Shown one piece after another: positions 45,749 through 52,616 of a stretch of 64,000 nt of DNA; the stretch's first letter is position 1, and each line of letters starts with the position of its first letter. The stretch is from Acidovorax sp. FJL06 (GTDB lineage: Bacteria; Pseudomonadota; Gammaproteobacteria; Burkholderiales; Burkholderiaceae_C): assembly GCF_003852545.1 (NCBI RefSeq), contig NZ_QAJR01000005.1, positions 124,001-188,000 on the forward strand, in the 5' to 3' direction. A program made the translations under genes and the position numbers. Under the pieces are notes generated by a model. The model ran no database searches. It worked only from the letters and a program-made list of their open reading frames with translations, and was not told where the DNA came from.

Positions 45749-46527
45749 GCTGCAAGCCCTTTCGCCATGGCCTCATCAACCCGGCGCTGGGTTTCAGCCT
45801 TGCGGCGCTGCAGGTCCTCCTCCTCGGCGCGCAGCTGTTGCTCGCGGGCAAGGCGGCGGCGCTCGGGCGCGCTGGCCAACTCATCACGCAGCTGAGCCAG
45901 CCGGGCGCGCACATCCGGCGACGCGTCCACTGTGGGTTCAACCTTGCCCGCCAGCAGCGCGACGGGGTTGAATGCCGGGGTGAAGCCCAGGGAGGGAAGG
46001 TGCTCGGCGGCCTTTTCCTTGGTCAGGTAGCCAAGCTGCACGGCCTTCTCCACGGCCTGGCCGCGCAGCTCGCCATCCCAGCCAACGGAAACGGTGACCT
46101 CGGGCAAGCGGCGCTCATCCCGCGCGGTGCGCACCAGACGCTCATAGGCGCTGATGAAGGCCATGCGCGCGCCAACCAAGTCGCCCTCGGCCGCCACATC
46201 GCGGGCCACACCCCAGGCCTCGGCCATTTCGCTTGTCCACACCACCGTGGCGCGCTCATCCAGGGCGTTCAATGCCATGGCCCAAGCCTCGTTGGCGCCG
46301 GGCCGGCCCATCACCTCGTCAATGCGGTCCAGGATGGCCTTTGGCGTCAGGCGGCCGGTGTGCTCCGTGCGCACGCGGGCCATGGCCTTGGCAAGCACCT
46401 CACGCGGATAGCAGCACAGGTCGTCGGCAAGCATGGCGGCCGCCGTTGGCGACACCTGCTGGCCCAGCAGCTCGGATGTGCCGATCAGTTGCTTGATCAG
46501 CCAGTCCAAATCGTTGTCGTTCAGCAT
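45745..46527 (-). CDS. replication protein in the lambda P position
   Basis: 260 residues directly after the O-like gene (7-base overlap). N-terminal helices (LDWLIKQLIGTSELLGQQ) are followed by a region like replisome organiser/helicase-loader partners (PREVLAKAMARVRTEHTGRL). The end is a coiled coil (ASAPERRRLAREQQLRAEEE). No Walker motif, so it is not a DnaC-type ATPase. Helicase loading is inferred from position only. Confidence 0.6.
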   Translation of the reverse strand: MLNDNDLDWLIKQLIGTSELLGQQVSPTAAAMLADDLCCYPREVLAKAMARVRTEHTGRLTPKAILDRIDEVMGRPGANEAWAMALNALDERATVVWTSEMAEAWGVARDVAAEGDLVGARMAFISAYERLVRTARDERRLPEVTVSVGWDGELRGQAVEKAVQLGYLTKEKAAEHLPSLGFTPAFNPVALLAGKVEPTVDASPDVRARLAQLRDELASAPERRRLAREQQLRAEEEDLQRRKAETQRRVDEAMAKGLAA

Positions 46528-47441
46528 GTCGATGCCTCCGCCCGGCGTTGACGCAGGATGGCCATAGCCTCATCCGCTGCGTCGAAGTTGGACTGGGATT
46601 GGTCGATCTGGTTGGCCCGGGTGCCCGTCATGGCGGTCCCTGCGGCCCACTGGGTGCGGTAGCCCTCGGCGCCCGACAGCAGCAGGCCCACGTCGTGCAC
46701 CTTGCGCACCACGAACGAATCGCTCACGCGGTCCACGTAGAACTCGGCCACGGCTGGCGATTCGGCATGCCCGATGCGCATCACGAATTGCTTGACCTTC
46801 GCGTTCACCGACTGGTTGCGCACGGGCTTGGCGCCGTAGCGGCGCTCGTAGGCATCGCTGTACGCGTTCCAGGTGGCCCGGCATGCAGCCTGCAGGGCAG
46901 TTTCTTTTTCGTCCACCAGCTCAGCCTTGACCTTCACGGCAGGCGGCGAAGCTGGCTGCAATGATTCAGTGACGGTTCTATTACGGTTCAACTGATGATT
47001 TGGGTGCGCCATCTGCACCCCTAGAGGTGCGCCATCTGCACCCCCTGGTGCGCCGTTTGCACCACCCGGTGCGCCATCTGCGGGGGGTGCGCCATCTGCG
47101 GGGGGTGCGCCGTTTGCACCGGGTGCGCCATTTGCACCCCTAGGCTTTGTGCGTCCACGGGCTGCGGGAGCCTTGGAAGGGTCGAAGCGAGCGGGGGTAA
47201 TGGTGTAGCTGGTGCTGGTGTTGGCGCGGTAGGTGCGGAAGACTAGGCCCACGGCCTGCAGCCATGCGAGCGCGTCCTGCACCGCGCGCTCCGACAGGCA
47301 AGTGCGCTTGGCAATAGTGCCCACGCCCGGCCAGCACACACCGTCGTCGCTGGCCTGATCTGCCAGGGAGATCAGCACAGACTTCTGCGAAGGGGACATC
47401 CCCTCCAATGGCCAGCAGGCCGCCATGATGATGGTGCTCAC
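46521..47441 (-). CDS. O-like replication initiator with iteron-encoded linker
   Basis: 306 residues from a GTG at 47441 that overlaps the previous stop as GTGA. Residues about 18-90 form a winged helix of the phage O/HTH_36 type (GMSPSQKSVLISLADQASDD, GVCWPGVGTIAKRTCLSERA). A low-complexity linker of GAP/DGAP units (about 105-145) is encoded by repeats that look like origin iterons. The C-terminal domain (NAYSDAYERRYGAKPV) resembles parts of phage replication proteins. The layout mirrors lambda O with its internal origin. Confidence 0.8.
   Translation of the reverse strand: MSTIIMAACWPLEGMSPSQKSVLISLADQASDDGVCWPGVGTIAKRTCLSERAVQDALAWLQAVGLVFRTYRANTSTSYTITPARFDPSKAPAARGRTKPRGANGAPGANGAPPADGAPPADGAPGGANGAPGGADGAPLGVQMAHPNHQLNRNRTVTESLQPASPPAVKVKAELVDEKETALQAACRATWNAYSDAYERRYGAKPVRNQSVNAKVKQFVMRIGHAESPAVAEFYVDRVSDSFVVRKVHDVGLLLSGAEGYRTQWAAGTAMTGTRANQIDQSQSNFDAADEAMAILRQRRAEASTC
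47003..47136. repeat. seven 15-bp iterons: candidate phage replication origin
   Basis: Copies of GGTGCGCCRTYTGCR start at 47003, 47026, 47047, 47068, 47086, 47104 and 47122 (spacings 23, 21, 21, 18, 18, 18). Six are read in one frame as GAP-type peptide; the one at 47003 is read in another frame (QMAHP), so the DNA sequence itself seems conserved. A less GC-rich stretch (46960-47000) flanks the array and could be the unwinding element. Confidence 0.75.
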
Positions 47442-47719
47442 ACAGCCTCCCACACCCGCGCGCCACCACGGATCAAATCCATGCCGCCACGCTGCACAAC
47501 CTGTGCTTTGCCGGCCTTCTGCAGGTCGGGCAAGCGGCGGTCGATCTGCACCACGGTCAATCCGGTGATGCTCTGCAGTTCGTGGGCGGTGGCTTGGCGG
47601 CCGTTGGTGAGGGCGGCCAGGATGCGATCGCAGTGGTTGCCCGCGAACTTGATTGCGCGCTCGGCTGCGAGAACGCTGGAGAGAGGGTCGCTTGCGCGGA
47701 CCAGGTGCTGGGCTTGCAT
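47438..47719 (-). CDS. small DNA-binding-type phage protein
   Basis: 93 residues from the ATG at 47719 after AAGGCG. ILAALTNGRQATAHELQSIT and VVQIDRRLPDLQKAGKAQVV form a winged-helix pattern. It overlaps the initiator gene by 4 bases, in the place lambda uses for cII. A regulatory role is possible. Confidence 0.6.
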   Translation of the reverse strand: MQAQHLVRASDPLSSVLAAERAIKFAGNHCDRILAALTNGRQATAHELQSITGLTVVQIDRRLPDLQKAGKAQVVQRGGMDLIRGGARVWEAV

Positions 47720-47769
47720 GGGAGCGCCTTTTCCGTAACGCAAAAGTACAGCCGCCGCTGCGGGCGGGT

Positions 47770-47961
47770 TTACTTGGCGCGTGGTGTGAATGGGAGAACC
47801 CGCGATGGAGCCTTGGGGCGAACGAATCGCGCCTGGATGCCCTGCTGGGTCAATTGCGTGCAGGCTTGCTCCAGCGTCAGCCCGTGCTGGTCCGCGTACT
47901 GCTGGACCTTGCGCGCGTCGGCCTCCGACAGCTGCACTGTCGTGGTGGGATTGGTGTGCAC
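47770..47961 (-). CDS. small helical phage protein
   Basis: 63 residues from a GTG at 47961 (GAG site upstream). MHTNPTTTVQLSEADARKVQ is followed by an amphipathic helix, LTLEQACTQLTQQGIQARF, like antitoxin-type ribbon-helix-helix proteins. Basic C-terminus. Part of the leftward early operon. Confidence 0.5.
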   Translation of the reverse strand: MHTNPTTTVQLSEADARKVQQYADQHGLTLEQACTQLTQQGIQARFVRPKAPSRVLPFTPRAK

Positions 47962-48001
47962 AGCTGCTCATTTCCGTTACGAGGTTGGAACGGGAGAGAA
48001 A

Positions 48002-48208
48002 CTAAGCAGTTGCTCGCATTTCAGTAGCGGCAGCTCCAGAATTCGCCACATGCATCTGCTTCGCCAACGCCTCCATCAACAGCTCACGAATGAACGTGCT
48101 GGGCTGCATGTTGTTGATTTCGCTGACAGCCTCGATCACGCGCATCTCTGCCGCGTTGAGGCTCAGATTGACTCGCTTGACACGAATGGCTGCGGGGTCG
48201 GCGTACAT
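48002..48208 (-). CDS. ribbon-helix-helix-like phage regulator
   Basis: 68 residues. RVKRVNLSLNAAEMRVIEAV followed by STFIRELLMEAL is the Arc/MetJ-type ribbon-helix-helix pattern (a beta strand with alternating residues, then two helices). GGAG lies 11 bases upstream. Likely a DNA-binding regulator of the early leftward operon. Confidence 0.65.
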   Translation of the reverse strand: MYADPAAIRVKRVNLSLNAAEMRVIEAVSEINNMQPSTFIRELLMEALAKQMHVANSGAAATEMRATA

Positions 48209-48338
48209 GGTGGTGGCTCCGGGTGGTTTTGTTGGGCTGGGTTGGTGGGCATCGCCGATGGCGATTCAGGAATGGGCGCCCGCCCTCTTCCGCTGGACAA
48301 TGGAAGTGCAACCAACCAAGCCAATGAAAGGGGCAGAC

Positions 48339-48581
48339 ATGTCAGTGAAAGACGGGAAGTACCAGACCTTCGACCAAGGTGCGATACAAGCGCTGGAGCT
48401 GGCGATCTGCACGCTTGTGCGCGTGTTGCCAGAGCCTTCAAAACGGGCATTCATCGCTGCGTATCCTCAAAACGTGGAGAACTGGAGCGACACAGCCCTG
48501 CCATCCACAGCCATATCCGACGAATGGCTGACGGGGTTACGAGAGACGGCAGCGGGCCTGCTGCGCGTCGCGAAGTCGTAG
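48339..48581 (+). CDS. small phage protein encoded against the early operon
   Basis: 80 residues from an ATG preceded by AAAGGGG. GKYQTFDQGAIQALELAICT and LPEPSKRAFIAAYPQN look like a genuine globular helical protein. It reads rightward between two leftward genes, so the leftward early transcript would be antisense to it. Function unknown. Confidence 0.55.
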   Translation: MSVKDGKYQTFDQGAIQALELAICTLVRVLPEPSKRAFIAAYPQNVENWSDTALPSTAISDEWLTGLRETAAGLLRVAKS

Positions 48582-48658
48582 CGCCCCCACGGGCGGCGAT
48601 CTCGGAAGCGATGAATTGCTTGGAGATCACTGCCTCGCCTTCTCGCAAGCAGGTGCTT

Positions 48659-48904
48659 TCAGCCATGGGCGGCCTCCTTGGCTTCGCGGCCCAAATCAAT
48701 CTCGCCACGGTCCACCGCTGCGAAGTAGTCCAGCAGTGGCTGGATCGTCTGAACCCGCGGGTTCTCGCGACTTCCGTAAACGAACTTGCGGATGAAGCTC
48801 AAGGCGACTCCGGTGTGCGCGGATATGGATTCAAAGCGGGAGGCGCCAGCCTCACGAAGTCGGCGCTTCAGCTGATCAGCAATGGGTTCAATGGTGTTGG
48901 TCAT
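48659..48904 (-). CDS. Cro-like helix-turn-helix repressor
   Basis: 81 residues from the ATG at 48904 with AAGAG upstream. The HTH region ISAHTGVALSFIRKFVYG is recognisable. It is divergent from the CI-like gene across a 70-base region that contains two operator palindromes. It is the first gene of the leftward early transcript, as cro is in lambda. Confidence 0.75.
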   Translation of the reverse strand: MTNTIEPIADQLKRRLREAGASRFESISAHTGVALSFIRKFVYGSRENPRVQTIQPLLDYFAAVDRGEIDLGREAKEAAHG

Positions 48905-48914
48905 GGCTCTTAAT

Positions 48915-48951
48915 ACCGATTTCGGTTTAAGTGTGCCATACCGCTTTCGGT
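48915..48951. promoter_or_regulatory. right operator region (two palindromes) between Cro-like and CI-like genes
   Basis: ACCGATTTCGGT (48915-48926, perfect palindrome) and ACCGCTTTCGGT (48940-48951) are spaced 25 bases centre to centre. The same perfect palindrome occurs twice at 51574-51608. A possible leftward promoter is TTGGCA (48958-48953) with a weak -10 17 bases on, overlapping the operators. Confidence 0.8.
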
Positions 48952-48974
48952 TTGCCAAGCACAACAATGGGTCT

Positions 48975-49514
48975 ATGACCAAAAAAGCTCTGCCGGAACC
49001 TGAGAGTCGTAATGACGCCCTCGCCTGGCATTTCCGGCGCATTGCCGGAGAGCGCAGCATTGAGGTGCTGCGCATGCATATGAAAGAAGCTGGCTACGAC
49101 ATCGGGGCGGGAACGCTGTGGCGGATGTCGCGCGGGGAAGAGGGAGTGCGCGCCACCTCAATCAAAAAGCTCGCTGCTTTTGATGGCCGGGAGCCAGACG
49201 AACTTCTGCGCATGCCAGAACGGGAGTTGACGCTGGAGGAAGTTCAGGACTCCTTGCAATGGCGCCCCTCGGTTATTGCACCGGCCTTCGCGCAGGCGCT
49301 GGAGGTGGTTATGGATGCAATGGCGAAATCCACAGCCAAGGCCGAGTTAAAGCAGTTGCTACCCATGCTGGTGGACACAAATGCTGCAGCCTATAGGGCG
49401 AGACTGGCCGAACTCCTTCAGCCAGGATCGGCACCAATTCCCGGGCCTGAGTCGAAGGACTTTCTTCCGCCAGTCCCCCCGCCCATCTTCGATAAATCCA
49501 ACCAGCCCTCATGA
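48975..49514 (+). CDS. CI-like lysogeny repressor without peptidase domain
   Basis: 179 residues from the ATG at 48975. The N-terminal part has a helix-turn-helix (RSIEVLRMHMKEAGYDIGAG, TLWRMSRGEEGVRA). The C-terminal part is helical (AELKQLLPMLVDTNAAAYRA) and Pro-rich at the end; I see no S24 peptidase Ser-Lys dyad or Ala-Gly cleavage site. Induction by RecA-stimulated autocleavage is therefore unlikely. It should bind the ACCGATTTCGGT operators. Its stop overlaps the next gene's ATG. Confidence 0.75.
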   Translation: MTKKALPEPESRNDALAWHFRRIAGERSIEVLRMHMKEAGYDIGAGTLWRMSRGEEGVRATSIKKLAAFDGREPDELLRMPERELTLEEVQDSLQWRPSVIAPAFAQALEVVMDAMAKSTAKAELKQLLPMLVDTNAAAYRARLAELLQPGSAPIPGPESKDFLPPVPPPIFDKSNQPS

Positions 49515-50242
49515 GCCAGATGTCATTGCTGCCCGTCGTTCTCGTGGACGAGCAGCCGCCAGAGCCTGGCGCCAGCAAGGATTTGTTGTGGATCGGCCTG
49601 GATGAACAGGACAGGCGGTACGCGCTCAAAACGGTCGAGCCGGGGCACAAATACCTGCCGCTTACTGAATGGCTCTGCTACCAACTTTGCGGGCTGGCTG
49701 GCATCATCACCCCAGATTTCGCAGTCGTCACCCGTCTTGACGGGACCGAAGCATTCGGGTCGCGCTGGGAGGAAACCGCGAGGCAGTTCTCCCCTGGGAA
49801 AGTGTCAGACGCCGAATTCATCGGATGGCTGGCGCGGGCCCGGGCTGATGTTTCCGCCATGTTCGCGCTTGACGCTTTCATGCCCAACGATGACCGGCAT
49901 CTGGGCAACATTCTGTTCACTCAGTCTGGCGCACGGCTGCGCGCATTGGCGTTCGACTGGTCACGTACTCGCATTTTTGAGCCGTGGCCGTGGGCTGCAG
50001 GATGTAACAGCGCCATGGTGTGGCAGTGGCTCATGGGGCCCAATCCGCCACTGGTGAACCTCAAGGAAACCCAGGACCGAATGGACCGCATACAAGCCAT
50101 TACCGGTCAACAGGTTGAAGCAATTTTGGAAGCAGCCCCAGAGCTTTGGCGCGATAATTTCGACTGCGCCGCCGCCGGCCGGTGGTGGCAATCTGAGTCT
50201 TCCAAAAGGGCAGAGCAGGCCGTCAAGCTACTCATACCATGA
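49511..50242 (+). CDS. HipA-like kinase (HipA_2 family) in the lysogenic operon
   Basis: 243 residues, ATGA overlap with the repressor gene. Kinase features are visible: RYALKTVEPG (candidate ATP-binding Lys), ALDAFMPNDDRHLGNILF with the DRH-x-x-N catalytic loop as in PI4K/HipA-like kinases, and LAFDWSRTRIFE with the metal-binding Asp. It pairs with the DUF3037 gene, with which HipA_2 proteins are frequently adjacent. Co-expression with the repressor means it is made in the lysogen. Possible roles are toxin, defence or superinfection exclusion. Confidence 0.75.
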   Translation: MSQMSLLPVVLVDEQPPEPGASKDLLWIGLDEQDRRYALKTVEPGHKYLPLTEWLCYQLCGLAGIITPDFAVVTRLDGTEAFGSRWEETARQFSPGKVSDAEFIGWLARARADVSAMFALDAFMPNDDRHLGNILFTQSGARLRALAFDWSRTRIFEPWPWAAGCNSAMVWQWLMGPNPPLVNLKETQDRMDRIQAITGQQVEAILEAAPELWRDNFDCAAAGRWWQSESSKRAEQAVKLLIP

Positions 50243-51060
50243 CCCCGAACATAGCGCATTATGGAGTGCTTTCTCACTACCCGCAGCCGAACAGAACAGA
50301 GCATGCCAACATTGGCATCGTCGTTTTCTTGGCTGATGGATCGGTGCGTGTTCACTTTGGGCAGGACTTGAAGAAACTGCGGGCCATGGACCCGCAGGTT
50401 GATCTGGATGCTGTGAGGTCCTGGGAAACCGGGCTGCCGAAGATGCTTGCGGGCCAAAATTTGGAGCAGGCCACCACGTTCTTGCAGCACTTCGGCCAAT
50501 GGAAACTTTCGGGCAACCTCGGAAAATTCTCCTACACGGACGAAGACAACTACCTGCTGCGTGTGGCCAACGCCTTGCACAGCCTCGTTGCCGCGCCGAA
50601 GAGCGACCGCCGCGAGCGCCCCGAGGTGTCGCGGCTGCATATGGATCTCAAAACAGCCTTTAGCGCCAAAGGCTGGTTGGGCCGCGATATCCACAATCAC
50701 GAAATCGTGGAACGCTATCGCATCGGGCCCATGACAACCGCAGAGTTTGCTTTGCAGAATGGGCGCCTGCACGTCATCGAATCGCTTGACCTGCGCACAA
50801 GCAATCCATCGGCCAAACGAAATGACGCGCGCTCCAAGGCGCTGACTCTGGACATGGCGCGGAAGGCCGCAGAGAACACGGCCCGCTACGCGATCTTGGC
50901 AGGCATCGACAGCCCCATGATGAGCGAGGCAAAAGACCTGATGGCTGGTTACAGCGAGCATGTTTTCACCTGGGAGAGCGCCGCTGATATGAACCAGCTG
51001 ATGGCAATGCTGGGCAAGGCGACAGGCAAGCCAGGCATGCCCATGCCGCTACCCCACTGA
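50239..51060 (+). CDS. DUF3037-family partner of the HipA-like kinase
   Basis: 273 residues, ATGA overlap with the kinase gene. The DUF3037 signature is at the N-terminus: YGVLSHYPQPNRTEHANIGI, VVFLADGSVRVHFG, LRAMDPQVDLDAV. The rest is helical, without recognised motifs. The two-gene arrangement suggests one functional unit. A strong terminator follows 34 bases after its stop, closing the repressor operon. Confidence 0.75.
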   Translation: MTPNIAHYGVLSHYPQPNRTEHANIGIVVFLADGSVRVHFGQDLKKLRAMDPQVDLDAVRSWETGLPKMLAGQNLEQATTFLQHFGQWKLSGNLGKFSYTDEDNYLLRVANALHSLVAAPKSDRRERPEVSRLHMDLKTAFSAKGWLGRDIHNHEIVERYRIGPMTTAEFALQNGRLHVIESLDLRTSNPSAKRNDARSKALTLDMARKAAENTARYAILAGIDSPMMSEAKDLMAGYSEHVFTWESAADMNQLMAMLGKATGKPGMPMPLPH

Positions 51061-51093
51061 CTGCGCTTCGATCTTTCTGCGTCATGTCGTCAG

Positions 51094-51116
51094 AAGCCAC
51101 CTTCGGGTGGCTTTTT
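51094..51116 (+). terminator. intrinsic terminator of the repressor/HipA/DUF3037 operon
   Basis: AAGCCACC and GGTGGCTT form an 8-bp stem with a TTCG loop, followed by TTTTTC. It is a clean rho-independent terminator. Confidence 0.85.
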
Positions 51117-51148
51117 CATGTCCTCGATCACTGATGGGTTGTTACCTT

Positions 51149-51179
51149 TTGCGACCAGTATATCTGTATATTTATACAG
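51149..51179 (+). promoter_or_regulatory. LexA-box (SOS) promoter
   Basis: CTGTATATTTATACAG (51164-51179) is a perfect palindrome matching the LexA consensus CTGT-N8-ACAG. TTGCGA (51149-51154) and TTATAC (51172-51177) with 17 bases between make a promoter whose -10 lies in the box. Predicted transcription start is about 51184-51185, at the ATG of the next gene. Confidence 0.85.
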
Positions 51180-51184
51180 TCTTT

Positions 51185-51484
51185 ATGTCACCCATCACTA
51201 TTTCTTCCCCAGTCAAGGCCACGATCCTGACGCTGTACGCCCACGGCAGCAGGCGACCGTTCGCCAGCAAGGTGCACCAGGACACGGGCGAGCTGACGGT
51301 GGTGCGCCTGGAGGGTCGATTCGGCACGGTCCCTGCCCTGCACTTGGCCAGCTTCCACCCCCACCGCCTGTTCGAGCCGCGCATCGTGGACATGGTGGCC
51401 GGGGAACTGGAGATCCACGGCATGGAGCGCCTAAAAGATGGCAGCTGGGTCGCCCAAGCATGGCGGGTACGGTTCGGGGATTGA
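51185..51484 (+). CDS. SOS-controlled small protein, candidate antirepressor
   Basis: 99 residues, MSPITISSPVKATILTLYAH. There is no Shine-Dalgarno sequence, and the ATG coincides with the predicted transcription start, so the mRNA may be leaderless. The protein is a small beta-rich basic domain (FASKVHQDTGELTVVRLEGR; VAGELEIHGMERLKDGSW). No family recognised. Control by LexA and position between the repressor operon and pL parallel Tum of phage 186, which inactivates a non-cleavable repressor. That role is an inference. Confidence 0.75.
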   Translation: MSPITISSPVKATILTLYAHGSRRPFASKVHQDTGELTVVRLEGRFGTVPALHLASFHPHRLFEPRIVDMVAGELEIHGMERLKDGSWVAQAWRVRFGD

Positions 51485-51573
51485 GCAACCGTTTCTAGCA
51501 GCCCCTCTGGCGTGGGCTTTTGGGCTGAACCTGACTACGTATGCGAGTAGGTAGTTGCGGTCATCAATTTCAT

Positions 51574-51618
51574 ACCGATTTCGGTTGTATTGAAATACCG
51601 ATTTCGGTACAGTTATAC
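51574..51618 (+). promoter_or_regulatory. left operators and pL-like promoter
   Basis: Two perfect ACCGATTTCGGT palindromes (51574-51585, 51597-51608; 23 bases centre to centre). TTGAAA (51590-51595), 17 bases, TTATAC (51613-51618) form a good promoter; the second operator fills its spacer. Repressor binding would block it directly. It drives the rightward early operon. Confidence 0.85.
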
Positions 51619-51954
51619 CCATCGCAGCCACAAAGCCGCGACGGGTGCCAAGCCATCGAGCGGTCACCGACTGGATCCTTAAACCCGCGAGCGGATGAAC
51701 TGGCGCACTTGATGAAAGCGCCCTGCCCCTGTGATCTGTCGGCAGAAGAAAAAGACAGGTGGCGCGAGAACACCTCGCGGACATGGCCCAGCTGGGCCAG
51801 ATCAAAAAAGCATATTTCGCCACCCGGGGCGGTCAAAGCCGGGACAACAGCAGCTGGAGCCTGAGCAATCGGGGAGATGCCAGCGCGGAGGCCTTGGAGA
51901 CAGGGCCGAAACCAGAGCCTTGCGTGCAGGGCTGTGGTTTTCAAGGAGCAAGAC
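51619..51954 (+). other. pL leader, no confident gene
   Basis: About 335 bases between pL and the first confident gene. Two short overlapping frames (from 51712 and from 51759) look partly protein-like but have no ribosome-binding site and conflict with each other. I also see no clear boxA/boxB antitermination site. The place is where lambda keeps N. Confidence 0.4.
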
Positions 51955-52245
51955 ATGGCACTCGACCACGGAATTTTGAACCTGCCACTCAAGGCTCGCG
52001 GCAACTTCCATGCAGAGCTTGACCGCTACAAGGCCGAAAAGGCAGCAGAAAAGAAGGAGGCGGCAAGAGAGGTGGCAAGGCGACACAAAGAGCAGCAAGC
52101 GCAAGCCAAAGAAAAGATCGCTGAAATGTCGGATGAGCGTGCGCAGGAGTTGATGAAGAAGCTCAACCTGACGCGCATCCAGCTGGATAAGGAACTCAAC
52201 AGCATTGCCCACTGGAAGCCATCCGTCATCCTGCGCGGCATCTGA
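51955..52245 (+). CDS. coiled-coil phage protein, first confident gene of the pL operon
   Basis: 96 residues after AAGGAGCAAGAC. The centre is a highly charged helix (RYKAEKAAEKKEAAREVARR) followed by a second helix (ERAQELMKKLNLTRIQLDKE). No family recognised. Charged helical early proteins can be anti-host or antitermination factors, without proof here. Confidence 0.65.
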   Translation: MALDHGILNLPLKARGNFHAELDRYKAEKAAEKKEAAREVARRHKEQQAQAKEKIAEMSDERAQELMKKLNLTRIQLDKELNSIAHWKPSVILRGI

Positions 52246-52392
52246 TTTTTAACCACCGTCCCGGCCAAGCGCCGGGGCCAAACCGAGCAGCGGCAAAACA
52301 CGATTAGCCAGCATGAGCTCCCAATACTGCAACCCGGCCGGGCCTAGGCGGTTAGTAGGAGCAAGCAACAGTGCATTCCTTCCCGTGTGACA

Positions 52393-52605
52393 CCTCGGAG
52401 AGACGAGGACCATCAACCAAGCAGCACTGGTGTGTAAGCGGGAGGCATCCCGTGAGTTGTGCAGCCAGTTCGACTCTGGCACATAGCGGTCGCGCCTGTC
52501 GGTTCGATTCCGACCCTGCTTGGTTGATGGTGAATTGCAGCCATCTTTAATCCCTCCCCTCCTGCCATGCGCAGGGGTTGCCCACCTCGGTGGGCTTTTT
52601 CTTTT
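52393..52605 (+). ncRNA. candidate structured RNA with two tRNA T-arm-like hairpins
   Basis: ACCATCAACCAAGCAG (52409-52424) and its exact reverse complement (52516-52531) form a 16-bp closing stem. Inside are a hairpin CGGGA-GGCA-TCCCG (52439-52452), a T-arm-like hairpin GCCAG-TTCGACT-CTGGC (52464-52480) stacked on a TGTGT/ACATA stem, and a second, GTCGG-TTCGATT-CCGAC (52498-52514), one base from the closing stem, as T-arms abut acceptor stems. A CCTCG/CGAGG hairpin precedes it and an intrinsic terminator follows. No D-arm or anticodon arm of normal form is present. Confidence 0.65.
52580..52605 (+). terminator. intrinsic terminator after the structured RNA
   Basis: GCCCACC and GGTGGGC pair with a 2-base gap between the arms (apical pairs probably open) and are followed by TTTTTCTTTTC. 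The next gene's CTGGAG site begins right after the T-run. Confidence 0.8.
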
Positions 52606-52616
52606 CTGGAGCACCC

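Noticed and set aside
47003-47136. Possible CRISPR array
   Set aside because: Repeats are 15 bases with 3-8-base gaps and are part of a coding sequence; the iteron explanation fits better.
48451-48666. Leftward frame after the Cro-like gene (71 codons)
   Set aside because: Mostly antisense to the better-supported rightward gene at 48339-48581, and its translation is Arg/Ser-rich without pattern.
51712-52022. Short frames in the pL leader (from 51712 and 51759)
   Set aside because: They overlap each other and the next gene, and lack ribosome-binding sites; their joined reading looks protein-like, so a decayed gene is possible but unproven.
52409-52531. Two ordinary tandem tRNAs
   Set aside because: Neither T-arm has a matching D-arm, anticodon arm with 7-base loop, or own 7-bp acceptor stem; the only long stem encloses both.
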